Assembly (NCBI GenBank): GCA_026129095.1
Contig: JAHCIT010000001.1
Coordinates: 310,245 to 374,244, forward strand
DNA from: Deltaproteobacteria bacterium
Lineage (GTDB): Bacteria; JAGRBM01; JAHCIT01
Direction of reading: 5' to 3'
Length of the DNA stretch: 64,000 nt
Shown: positions 8,088 through 15,966 of the stretch, piece after piece
Layout of the letters: every line of letters begins with the position of its first letter
How positions within the stretch are numbered: position 1 is the first letter of the stretch
Position numbers and translations under genes: made by a program
The notes under the pieces: model-generated
Databases searched by the model: none
Seen by the model: only the letters and a program-made list of their open reading frames with translations
What the model was told of the DNA's origin: nothing

Positions 8088-9610
8088 CACGCCCAGATCC
8101 GGCTGATTCACTCAGGGTTCTAGTCGTCGATGACGACCCGTCTGTTCTCGCTCTTCTGGAACAGTACCTCAGACGCTCCGGCTATTCGCCACTGACGGCC
8201 ATTAACGGCAGCGAGGCTCTCGCAAAAGTGCGGGATGAGGAACCTGACCTGATCCTGCTGGACATCATGCTTCCGGATATTTCCGGCCATGAAGTCTGTA
8301 CCCGTATCAGGGCAGAACGTTCTATCCGCCAGATTCCTATCGTCATGATGACCGCTCATGGCGACCGTGAGATCCTGGTACGCTGCCTCGAAAACGGGGC
8401 AGACGATTTTATCCGAAAGCCGATCGATCTCTCGGAACTGAAGGCACGGCTCCGTGCCCAGGCCAGATCACTGGAATTCCGCCAGTTCCACCGGGATTTC
8501 TTCGAATCGTTTCCGGCCCCACTGTTCATTCTCAAGGCTGATGGAACTATCGAAGGCAGCAATCACGCTGCCAGCGAGCTGCTGGGGCTCGCCGGCGATT
8601 CTACCAATGGCCACCTGCTGGTATCCTTCGTGGCAGCAGACGAAAGGGATGTCTTTGACCGTGCACTTCGTCTCGCACCGGAAAGTTCTGCTCCCGTGGT
8701 TATCCCCGAAATCCGCTTCCAGACCGGAACTTCTGGAGCCCGCAGCTGTGAACTTGAGATACAGAGTCTGACCAGAAACACGCGCCGGTTTCTGGTTACT
8801 GCCGTCGACCGGACTCATCGCCGTTACCTGGAGAGTGAGCTGTACAAGACGCGGGATTTTCTGGAATCCATCGTCCAGAGCTCGGTAGACGGGATCATAG
8901 CTGTAAACCGGAAAGGGACGATCGTCGTCTTCAATGAGGGAGCGCAGCGGGTCACCGGTTACCGCGTCGAAGACGTGGTTGGCCGAATGCATATCGCTGA
9001 ACTTTACACCGAAGGCGGGGAGCGCGATGTGATGCGCAAGCTCCGCTCCCCCGACTTTGGCGGCATCGGGAAACTGGAGACTTCATCTTATTTCATTGTC
9101 GGAAAGAACGGAGAACAAATTCCGGTCAATCTTTCCGCATCGCTCCTTCACGATGCATCTGGCCAGGAAGTCGGCTCCGTTGGAATATTTCAGGACCTTC
9201 GCGAACGGATCCGTATCGAGCAGGAACTGTCCGGGGCGCGTGAAAAGCTGATGGAGAGTGAAAAAACCCGGGCGATGCTCGCCACTGCCGGTACGATTGC
9301 GCATGAACTTAACCAGCCGCTCACTGCCATAACAGGTTTCACCCTGATGCTGAAGGAGCGAGGGAACCTGGACCAGATATCCCGCGATTTGCTGGAAAAA
9401 ATCGCCAATGAGGCAGAGCGGATGGCGGATACGATCAAGAAAATCACCAAAATGACAAAGTTCGAGACCAAGCAGTATTTGAACAATACCCAGATTGTTG
9501 ATCTGGAGCGTTCCTCCGAAGGTGGTGAGTCTGCGGCAACTCACAAAGCCGATACCTGGCCACAGCATAGGGCTCCGGGTAAACCCGGAACGAATACTGA
9601 AGATGGTTGA
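8084..9610 (+). CDS. REC-PAS-PAS-HisKA protein lacking a HATPase domain
   Basis: A 508-residue soluble protein. Its N-terminal receiver has the phospho-acceptor Asp60 (LILLDIMLPD). Two PAS-like domains follow (about 135-260 and 262-385), then a HisKA helix pair with an intact H box, TIAHELNQPL (His407). Only about 100 residues follow, reading KITKMTKFETKQYL, and no N, G1 or G2 box is present. No ATPase-domain remnant is visible before the next gene, so a frameshift is unlikely. I know of similar receiver/PAS proteins in deltaproteobacteria that stop after HisKA with a comparable tail. The GTG start overlaps the cheA stop (GTGA), implying coupled translation. The protein might receive phosphate from CheA on Asp60, and its HisKA could dimerise with or be phosphorylated by another kinase; this is inference. 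Confidence 0.85.
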   Translation: MTRPDPADSLRVLVVDDDPSVLALLEQYLRRSGYSPLTAINGSEALAKVRDEEPDLILLDIMLPDISGHEVCTRIRAERSIRQIPIVMMTAHGDREILVRCLENGADDFIRKPIDLSELKARLRAQARSLEFRQFHRDFFESFPAPLFILKADGTIEGSNHAASELLGLAGDSTNGHLLVSFVAADERDVFDRALRLAPESSAPVVIPEIRFQTGTSGARSCELEIQSLTRNTRRFLVTAVDRTHRRYLESELYKTRDFLESIVQSSVDGIIAVNRKGTIVVFNEGAQRVTGYRVEDVVGRMHIAELYTEGGERDVMRKLRSPDFGGIGKLETSSYFIVGKNGEQIPVNLSASLLHDASGQEVGSVGIFQDLRERIRIEQELSGAREKLMESEKTRAMLATAGTIAHELNQPLTAITGFTLMLKERGNLDQISRDLLEKIANEAERMADTIKKITKMTKFETKQYLNNTQIVDLERSSEGGESAATHKADTWPQHRAPGKPGTNTEDG

Positions 9611-11219
9611 GCGGAAACTCCCCTCAAGGAAGAAGACTGCCCGGAACGCCGGACTGGTTCAGGCGCTGACGCGCCTTAGCCAGTCGGTCTCGGCAGGACG
9701 GAACGGGGGTTCGATCGGCCGGGACTTCCGGGAACTGCTTGCCCGCCATTTCCCCGGCGTCCACATTGCCCTGATCATGCCGCAAGAGACGGCCGGCGTT
9801 GCGACGGTCGAATTCGGCTCTGGTCTGCTTCGCAAGGTGGAAGGAAAGCAGTTCCAAATTAACCAGATCGAGCGGACTTTTGGGCGCCCCCGTCCTGGTG
9901 ATGCCCCAAAGCTGATACGTGATCTGAGCTCTATCTCCCCTTATCGTCCTCTTACCCCTGATGCGAAGGCTCTTTGCATCATGGCGGTTGCGGGGCACTC
10001 GAGTCGTCTGGGTTATTTATGGGCTGAATTTTCAAATGATTCTTGGAAAGATACAGAACGTACAGGGGTTCTCCAACTCGCCGCCACCCAGTTCGCTGCC
10101 ATACAGAAGCTCCAGCGTCTTGGAACGGAGCGCGACCGGCTGAATGCCCGCCTCAACGGAATTATTCATAACACCAATGCTGCTATCGTTATTGTCGATG
10201 GCCAGCGCCGGGTGAAAATGATGAACCCAGTTGCCGAAAAGCTCACCGGTTACCGGGAATCCGAAGTTCTCGATACGGATGCCTTTGATATCGTGGTAGT
10301 GGATGCCCGGTATACCCGCTGGAGCAGGATTATTCATGAAGTCAGCAAAGGTTCCGCAGTTCCACCAGAGGAAGTGGACATTCTTGCGAAGGACGGATCC
10401 GTCCGGCGCTGGCTGGTAAACGCCGCACCAATTCCCGCAGCAGAAACCCGGAAAAAGGATATTGTGCTCGTCGCTATCGATATTACCGAGAAAGCGGATC
10501 TGGAGCGGCGAATGATCCAGTCGGAAAAGCTCGTAACGCTGGGGGAGATGGCCGCCGGCATTGTGCATGAACTGAATAATCCCCTCACGGTACTGAGTGG
10601 GGCGACCGACATGCTGCTTAAGCTGGTAGATTCGGTGGGCGGAGCGGAACTGGTAGCCCGGCCCGCACGGTTTGCGCGGGAATCGCTGGACCGTATCCAA
10701 CAGCTTGCACGGAACCTGATGAATTATGCCCGCCCCGGTGGCGACGAAGACCGGGAACTCGTGGATGTAAACCGGGCTATTGAAGCCGCCTTGTCGTTCA
10801 GCGAATACGAACTGTCCCGCGAGGGAGTGAAGATTGAGCCAAATCTCGGGAACCGGCTGCCACCAGTCCGGGGGTCGGGCAGCGAGTTACAGCAGATCAT
10901 TATCAATCTGCTTCAGAACGCCCGGCAGGCCATGCAAAGCCAGCCTGGTTCACGCAGGATCCGAGTCGAGACTGGCATGGAAGGCAACCAAGTCCGGATT
11001 ACGGTCTCTGATAGCGGCCCGGGAGTGCCCGAAAAACTTCAGCAACGGATTTTTGAGCCATTTTTTACCTCTCGCCGCAAGAGCGGAGGATCAGGGCTTG
11101 GGCTGTATATCGTGAAGAACATCGCCACCCGCCATGGCGGCGAAGTCCGGCTCGAGACACAAAGCCCCATCGGCGGTGCCGCATTCTCGGTTCTGCTTCC
11201 GGCAGAAGCCAAGGACTGA
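9603..11219 (+). CDS. GAF-PAS sensor histidine kinase
   Basis: A 538-residue kinase without clear membrane helices. A GAF-like region (about 20-165) is followed by a PAS domain (about 175-290), a HisKA domain with GIVHELNNPL (His322) and a HATPase domain with INLLQNARQAM, VSDSGPGVPEK and GSGLGLYIVK. There is no receiver, so it should phosphorylate a separate response regulator, perhaps the receiver of the preceding protein or CheY. An upstream in-frame Met at 9495 would overlap the previous gene by over 100 bases. The ATG at 9603 overlaps it by only 8 bases and is preferred. It is the last gene of the chemosensory run and ends just before the convergent purU. Confidence 0.88.
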   Translation: MVERKLPSRKKTARNAGLVQALTRLSQSVSAGRNGGSIGRDFRELLARHFPGVHIALIMPQETAGVATVEFGSGLLRKVEGKQFQINQIERTFGRPRPGDAPKLIRDLSSISPYRPLTPDAKALCIMAVAGHSSRLGYLWAEFSNDSWKDTERTGVLQLAATQFAAIQKLQRLGTERDRLNARLNGIIHNTNAAIVIVDGQRRVKMMNPVAEKLTGYRESEVLDTDAFDIVVVDARYTRWSRIIHEVSKGSAVPPEEVDILAKDGSVRRWLVNAAPIPAAETRKKDIVLVAIDITEKADLERRMIQSEKLVTLGEMAAGIVHELNNPLTVLSGATDMLLKLVDSVGGAELVARPARFARESLDRIQQLARNLMNYARPGGDEDRELVDVNRAIEAALSFSEYELSREGVKIEPNLGNRLPPVRGSGSELQQIIINLLQNARQAMQSQPGSRRIRVETGMEGNQVRITVSDSGPGVPEKLQQRIFEPFFTSRRKSGGSGLGLYIVKNIATRHGGEVRLETQSPIGGAAFSVLLPAEAKD

Positions 11220-11226
11220 GAGTCAG

Positions 11227-12087
11227 TTATTCTGAAAGTATTTCGACCTTGTTACGGACGATGCGCAAGCGGCCGGCAAGATGAAGCTGGACAGCCCGAA
11301 GCAGTGTTTCGCCTTCAAGAGCCTGCCCTCGACGGATGATGTCCTCTATTTTTTCCTGTCCGCTCGTTTCCACAGCAAAAGCACTCTGGGCAATCACCGG
11401 ACCACGGTCGAGATCCGTTGTGACGTAATGGGCAGTGCAGCCCACGATCCGCGCACCGAACTGATGGGCCTGCCGGTAGGCCGATGCCCCAGGAAAGCTG
11501 GGTAGAAGAGACGGATGCAGGTTGATAATCCGCGACAGATACCGGAGTACAAATTTCGGACTCAGTATGCGCATGTAGCGGGCCAGTACAACGAGATCGA
11601 TATTCGCCCCCGAGAGAATCTCGAGTATTTTTCCCTCGTTAACCGCCTGGTTGCCGGTTTCGACATGATGAAACTGCAATCCGGCGTCCATTGCCAGTGG
11701 TGCCAGCGCATCAGTGGTCCCGATTACTGTGACGATATCCCCGTTGAGCTGCCCTGATTTCTGGGCTGCCAGCAGCGCGTTCAGGCAGGCGGGTTCCCGT
11801 GTCACCAGCACCCCTACACGAGCCCGCCGGGGTTGGTCGTGGTGATAAACCCTGAGCTCCATCTGGAGATCTTCAGCGGCAATCCGAAGGGCCTGGTCGA
11901 ACTCGGCACGAGGGACTTTCAGATCAGAAGCGTCCACCTCAAGTGTCATGGCGAATACCTGGTCCTGGACATGCTGCTCCAGGTCCTCGATATTGCCACC
12001 CGCCTTGAAGATTTCGCCCGTAAACCGGGCGATGACGCCTCTCTTGTCGGTGCCGACGACATTGATCTGGATTAATGGTCTTGCCAT
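11227..12087 (-). CDS. purU: Formyltetrahydrofolate deformylase
   Basis: A 286-residue enzyme, the usual PurU length. An N-terminal ACT domain (VVGTDKRGVIARFTGEI) precedes a formyltransferase-type catalytic domain with NLHPSLLPSFPG and the later VTTDLDRGPVIAQ. It hydrolyses 10-formyltetrahydrofolate to formate and tetrahydrofolate, supplying formate for PurT or balancing one-carbon pools. The start at 12087 (MARPLIQINVVG) aligns with the ACT domain. An upstream in-frame start at 12129 would add 14 arginine-rich residues unlike the family. It is divergent from the radical SAM gene across an 83-base gap that holds a promoter-like sequence for that gene. Confidence 0.93.
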   Translation of the reverse strand: MARPLIQINVVGTDKRGVIARFTGEIFKAGGNIEDLEQHVQDQVFAMTLEVDASDLKVPRAEFDQALRIAAEDLQMELRVYHHDQPRRARVGVLVTREPACLNALLAAQKSGQLNGDIVTVIGTTDALAPLAMDAGLQFHHVETGNQAVNEGKILEILSGANIDLVVLARYMRILSPKFVLRYLSRIINLHPSLLPSFPGASAYRQAHQFGARIVGCTAHYVTTDLDRGPVIAQSAFAVETSGQEKIEDIIRRGQALEGETLLRAVQLHLAGRLRIVRNKVEILSE

Positions 12088-12136
12088 GACGAGCGGGTCC
12101 CTTAGCCGCTTCCGGCGCCGCAAGTCCACAAGCGGC

Positions 12137-12164
12137 TTGACTATACGGTTTATATACGTATCAT
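12137..12164 (+). promoter_or_regulatory. Candidate sigma-70 promoter of the radical SAM gene
   Basis: TTGACT (12137-12142) and TATCAT (12159-12164) are separated by 16 bases, close to the sigma-70 consensus. The A+T-rich spacer stands out in this G+C-rich region. Transcription would be expected to begin around 12170-12172, that is, at the ATG of the radical SAM gene at 12171, which would give a leaderless or nearly leaderless message. Seen by eye only. Confidence 0.45.
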
Positions 12165-12170
12165 GCTTTC

Positions 12171-13184
12171 ATGCTTCGCCACATTTCAAATCCTCCGAAT
12201 CCGTGGCGATCATCGGAAGTCGAATGGCTGGGGCCGCCACCGGTGTCGGAACTCCACGTCTACGAGGAAAACGCCCGTTCCATCCTGAGCGAAAACGAAA
12301 GCCCCGACGTGGGCTTCCGGTGGAGCGTCAACCCTTACCGGGGCTGCCAGCATGCCTGCTCATACTGCTATGCCAGACCCTATCACCAATACATAGATTT
12401 CGGGGCCGGAACCGACTTCGATACCAGAATAGTGGTGAAGACAAATGCGCCGGAACTTCTGGATCGTGCTTTGGCGAAAAAGTCCTGGCTGGGCGAGCCC
12501 ATCGCCTTCTCCGGAATCACCGACTGTTACCAGCCCCTGGAGGCAAATTACCGTTTGACACGCCGCTGCATGGAAGTCTGTCTGCGGTGGGCGAATCCCG
12601 CAGGCATCGTGACCAAAAGCCTCCTGGTGCGACGTGATGCCGAACTGCTTGCAGAGCTGAATCGCATTGCACCGGTCAAGGTATTCATCAGCATTGCCTT
12701 TGGCTTGGCCGAACTGGCGCGTCTCATGGATCCTGGAGCTCCTTCGCCAGAGCGGCGAATTGAAACAATCGGAATTCTCGCTGATGCCGGTGTCCCCGTC
12801 GGCGTGGCCTTTGCCCCGGTCATCCCGGGACTGAACGACGACCAGATTCCCGATGTGCTCGGCAGGGCCCGCAGGGCCGGAGCCCGATGGTCATTTATTA
12901 CCCCAATCAGGTTGTCCCGGGAGGTGCTTCCCGTCTTTACCGAACGCATTCAAGCACTGCTTCCAGAGGCCCGGGTCCGGAAAATCCTCTCTGCGATACG
13001 CGCAATACGGGGAGGAAGACTGAATGATCCGGCATTTGGCTCACGAATGGAGGGCCAGGGCGAACGCTGGAAAGTCATCGAAGACCTTTTCGAAACCACC
13101 TGCCGCCGTCTTGGCCTGAATGCCGAGACAACAAACGACATCACCTGCCGGCATCCCCGGCCGGTACAGGGCTCGTTTTTCTAG
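12171..13184 (+). CDS. Radical SAM protein of the PA0069 / SplB-like family
   Basis: A 337-residue protein with the radical SAM cluster motif CxxxCxxC at Cys59, Cys63 and Cys66 (GCQHACSYCYARPYHQY). The motif should bind a 4Fe-4S cluster that cleaves S-adenosylmethionine. The context NPYRGCQHACSYCYAR and the following ITDCYQPLE match the group annotated as PA0069-family radical SAM proteins, related to spore-photoproduct-lyase-like enzymes; the substrate is unknown. No ribosome-binding site is visible before the ATG, consistent with the promoter predicted immediately upstream. The stop codon shares the tetranucleotide CTAG (13181-13184) with the stop of the convergent metalloprotease-like gene. 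Confidence 0.85.
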   Translation: MLRHISNPPNPWRSSEVEWLGPPPVSELHVYEENARSILSENESPDVGFRWSVNPYRGCQHACSYCYARPYHQYIDFGAGTDFDTRIVVKTNAPELLDRALAKKSWLGEPIAFSGITDCYQPLEANYRLTRRCMEVCLRWANPAGIVTKSLLVRRDAELLAELNRIAPVKVFISIAFGLAELARLMDPGAPSPERRIETIGILADAGVPVGVAFAPVIPGLNDDQIPDVLGRARRAGARWSFITPIRLSREVLPVFTERIQALLPEARVRKILSAIRAIRGGRLNDPAFGSRMEGQGERWKVIEDLFETTCRRLGLNAETTNDITCRHPRPVQGSFF

Positions 13185-14434
13185 TACCGCTTCAGGACAG
13201 GGGGGGCCGGCTCGCACTTGCCATTGGCCTTGAGCGCACGGACCCATTTGGCGTAATCAATATCGGTAGCGGGAGTCATGACGCAGCCTTCCGGATATCC
13301 TGCCGGATGATCCCAGCGGCGGATCAGGTGTCCCAGCTCATGGGTCGTGTACCAGGCAAAATCATCAATGGCGGTAGCTTCCGGTGGGGATCCCCTCAGC
13401 TCATTGAATACGTCGTTATCCGCCACGAACGGATAAATACTCATCACCACCATGCCACCCAGCGGGCCTGGGCTCATGCTCGTGACACCGGTAGTAATGC
13501 CGCCGCGTAGTGATACAGGCCAGGTCGCCGTCATCTCGGCGCTGGCGACCGGAACATTGATGATTACCAGCTCATAGTCCTTCTGGCGGCGGGCAAGCCA
13601 GTCCCATGCTTCATACTGGAGATACTGATAGGCGCGAGCGAACACTTCCCGCCCATTCACATCGCGAATATCCAGTATCTTCTTTACCCAGTCCATGTGG
13701 TACTGAGCCACCAGTCGGACGCAGGTATCCTCATTCGTGCATTCCGAGCTTTTCAGTCCGAGACGCGGGTGGTCGCCAACGGCTTTCATCAGATCGGGCA
13801 GATCAACGGGTGGAACATTCGAGCGAAGCGCTTTCCGAAGCTTGTCCTCGGCGTCAAACTTGTCCTTGCGGAAATCATTGATCCGCTTCAGGCACCGGTC
13901 CGGATTGGTACACTGGGCAGCGATCTCTGCCGCATCTGCACCCGCCCGGACCTTTTCCATCATGGCGCTGACATCGGCCGGCTGCATATTGACCCTGAGT
14001 GCAACGGCAAGCGCATCGACAGAGCCTTCCTTGCGTGGATCAATGATCGTTTCCTGCTGGAGTTTCAGGAACTCATCCGCATAAATGTACCGCCGGAAAA
14101 AAATCTCCATCGGAACCCGGTCGGGTTCGGAAAACTGTATGTCAGCTTCCAGGTATGTCTTGGCCGTTTCCTTGAGGATTGCGAATATCCGGCGGACATC
14201 GCGATCAGACAGCACGGGCAAACCGGGAAGCTCGGCCAGCGCCACACGAATGTTCAGCGGGCGGCTGAGATCAAGCGGTCTCAGGTCCGGGAAACGGTCG
14301 ACGAATCCTCGCCGGTCCTGGACAGCGCATGCTGCGAAAACACCAGCGGCCACAAGTGCTGCCAGTGTCCAGGAAACCACGCTCCAGTGAATACGAAAGT
14401 CTTTCTCAGTCAGACGATGATACGATTTCTTCAA
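13181..14434 (-). CDS. Putative metzincin-like zinc metalloprotease, membrane-anchored or lipoprotein
   Basis: A 417-residue protein of unknown exact family. One hydrophobic segment (about 19-36) ends in VFAAC, a possible lipobox, so the rest is probably periplasmic or on the outer membrane. Near the C-terminus is HELGH (365-369), the HExxH zinc motif. An Asp at the metzincin third-ligand position (HELGHLIRRWD) is followed by His, and seven residues further comes GCVM, which resembles a Met-turn. The usual Gly of HExxHxxGxxH/D is Arg here. The middle is helical and charged, with several Cys residues. The gene starts at TTG, overlaps the upstream lipase gene by 29 bases and shares a stop tetranucleotide with the radical SAM gene. 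Peptidase activity is inference from the motif. Confidence 0.65.
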   Translation of the reverse strand: MKKSYHRLTEKDFRIHWSVVSWTLAALVAAGVFAACAVQDRRGFVDRFPDLRPLDLSRPLNIRVALAELPGLPVLSDRDVRRIFAILKETAKTYLEADIQFSEPDRVPMEIFFRRYIYADEFLKLQQETIIDPRKEGSVDALAVALRVNMQPADVSAMMEKVRAGADAAEIAAQCTNPDRCLKRINDFRKDKFDAEDKLRKALRSNVPPVDLPDLMKAVGDHPRLGLKSSECTNEDTCVRLVAQYHMDWVKKILDIRDVNGREVFARAYQYLQYEAWDWLARRQKDYELVIINVPVASAEMTATWPVSLRGGITTGVTSMSPGPLGGMVVMSIYPFVADNDVFNELRGSPPEATAIDDFAWYTTHELGHLIRRWDHPAGYPEGCVMTPATDIDYAKWVRALKANGKCEPAPPVLKRY

Positions 14435-15434
14435 TTTGCTGCCCCTGCCGTTCCAGCCGTTTCATGACCAGCACATCGCGGTCGATGAGCTTGCCAAAAT
14501 CCAGTCGCTCGCCGCGCCGGGTGAGGAGCAGCGTGCGCAATATCAGTTCGTAAACCTGCACATTATAGAGCACGGCCAGGTGGCCGATCTTTTTGAGCAG
14601 GATATTCTGTGCCTCCGAATAGGGCATCCGCGCATAGCTCGGCGGCCAGACCAGCGGATCGACATAACTGTACAGGCTTGTCCATGTAATGCCCGGAGGA
14701 AGCGGAAGCGCATTCAGTTCTCGCAGGAACCGCGATCCCGGAATCATCTGTATTCCGCTTTCACCAGCGATAGCAGGAAAGCCTGGCACCATACCCAATG
14801 CTGAAACCGCAATTTTATGTGCGTATCCGGCAACACCCGCATAACTGCCTTGATGAGGTGTCGCCAGAGTAATGACCTTTGATATTTTCCGCGTGATTCC
14901 CAGCTTCTGCGTCATGTAACGTGCCACCAGGCCGCCTTGCGAATGGCCGACGAGATAGACCTCCTCGGCATCCGTGTTTTTCATGACGTACTCAAAAATC
15001 TTCGCTTCATGCTCGGCTGAACGGCGGATATCCTGCGAGTACGGCTGATAGCCCCCTGAAACAGCAAAAACATCAAAAAGCGGGCTTTCGAGAAAATCCT
15101 CCAGACGCTCAAATCCCGCACGTGTCTGGAAGTAGCCATGATATAGAAAGGCTACACGCTTCTGGCCCTGATAGGCCTTAAGGCGGTTCTTCAGATATTT
15201 CTCTCCGAAGACAAACCGCTCGGTGAGCGCAACCGTGTGGTCCAGAACGTTCTTGGAAATATAATATCCCTCTCCAATAGTGCTGAGGAGCATCCGGACA
15301 TTGGAGAGCATGGGGCGCTGGTGTGTAAGCGGATTAACATCCTCGTTGGTCACCTGGACTTCAAACTGGATCAAGGTTTGTCTCCCGCAATTGACGCCCG
15401 GTTCGCAGATTAATTCCAGCAGCCGCGATGCCAA
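14406..15434 (-). CDS. Alpha/beta-hydrolase, lipase-like
   Basis: A 342-residue protein with the lipase nucleophile elbow GHSQG (163-167, Ser165) after strand EEVYLV. An upstream YHGYFQTRAGF supplies the oxyanion-hole strand, and TLATPHQGS after the nucleophile is typical of triacylglycerol-lipase-like esterases (PGAP1/LipA-like). There is no clear signal peptide, so the location is uncertain. The start is unsure: the frame opens with TTG at 15434, and an ATG at 15311 (MLSNVRMLL) would remove 41 residues without touching the catalytic domain. It lies upstream of the metzincin-like gene and overlaps it by 29 bases, suggesting a shared message and possibly a shared envelope role. Confidence 0.8.
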   Translation of the reverse strand: MASRLLELICEPGVNCGRQTLIQFEVQVTNEDVNPLTHQRPMLSNVRMLLSTIGEGYYISKNVLDHTVALTERFVFGEKYLKNRLKAYQGQKRVAFLYHGYFQTRAGFERLEDFLESPLFDVFAVSGGYQPYSQDIRRSAEHEAKIFEYVMKNTDAEEVYLVGHSQGGLVARYMTQKLGITRKISKVITLATPHQGSYAGVAGYAHKIAVSALGMVPGFPAIAGESGIQMIPGSRFLRELNALPLPPGITWTSLYSYVDPLVWPPSYARMPYSEAQNILLKKIGHLAVLYNVQVYELILRTLLLTRRGERLDFGKLIDRDVLVMKRLERQGQQIEEIVSSSD

Positions 15435-15722
15435 ATATGGAGGTAGTGTGGCACCCTGCGTTAAACTGCGTCAAACCCGTTTTGCCTCGAATAGCAGCGT
15501 ATTTAAACCAGCCCGCCAAAGGGGAGCCGGCCGGGAGGTTGTCCCAATACCCCGGCCTCAATGCCGCGATGCGCCTTGAAACCAGTTCACTCGTTCTGGC
15601 AAATTGAACCCATAATCGGAATACGCAGAGGCAGTCAGGCAGGGTGTGCGGGGAAGGCAGCCTTGGTCCACAAGGCCCCTTTGCCTTCCGATGGTCCAGG
15701 TAGTCGGGGGATTGAAGGCATC
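15435..15722. other. Intergenic region between lipase and small ORF
   Basis: About 290 bases between divergent genes. I see no convincing coding frame, tRNA or strong hairpin. A GCGTTAAACTGCGTCAAACC stretch near 15460-15480 has a direct repeat of GCGT(T/C)AAAC and could be a regulator site. The region presumably holds the promoters for the lipase operon and for the small rightward gene. Confidence 0.3.
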
Positions 15723-15950
15723 ATGACAGCATCAGACGGTGGAAATCCGTTCAAAAACCTATGGGAAAAACTGCCGGAAGGTTCTGCGTTTCGGGCAATT
15801 ATTGAACGTGCTGCCAGCTTCGTAACCGAACTGACTGAGGGCGCCGATCCCAGTTACGAGGAACCTGATACACCACCGACTGCCCCGGCGTCGAAGGACG
15901 ATCGCGGTGGGCCATCGTCCGGGCATGAGAGCCGCCGCTTTGGTGCCTGA
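15723..15950 (+). CDS. Small hypothetical protein
   Basis: A 75-residue frame starting MTASDGGNPFKNLWEKLP and continuing with an amphipathic helix (FRAIIERAASFVTELTEG) and a charged, proline-rich tail. GGGGATTGAAGG lies upstream as a plausible ribosome-binding site. An in-frame ATG at 15561 would extend it, but the added residues look like translated intergenic sequence. I recognise no family. It is convergent with the next gene, 16 bases away. It may be real because its composition is protein-like, but I cannot exclude a chance frame. Confidence 0.45.
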   Translation: MTASDGGNPFKNLWEKLPEGSAFRAIIERAASFVTELTEGADPSYEEPDTPPTAPASKDDRGGPSSGHESRRFGA

Positions 15951-15966
15951 TACAGGTACCGAATTC

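Noticed and set aside
8084-9610. Frameshift or truncation explaining the missing ATPase domain
   Set aside because: No ATPase-like motifs appear in any frame before the next gene, which starts inside the last codons, and the tail resembles that of similar HisKA-only proteins.
15361-15561. Leftward 66-codon frame upstream of the lipase gene
   Set aside because: No ribosome-binding site and no protein-like pattern; it overlaps the lipase start region in another frame.
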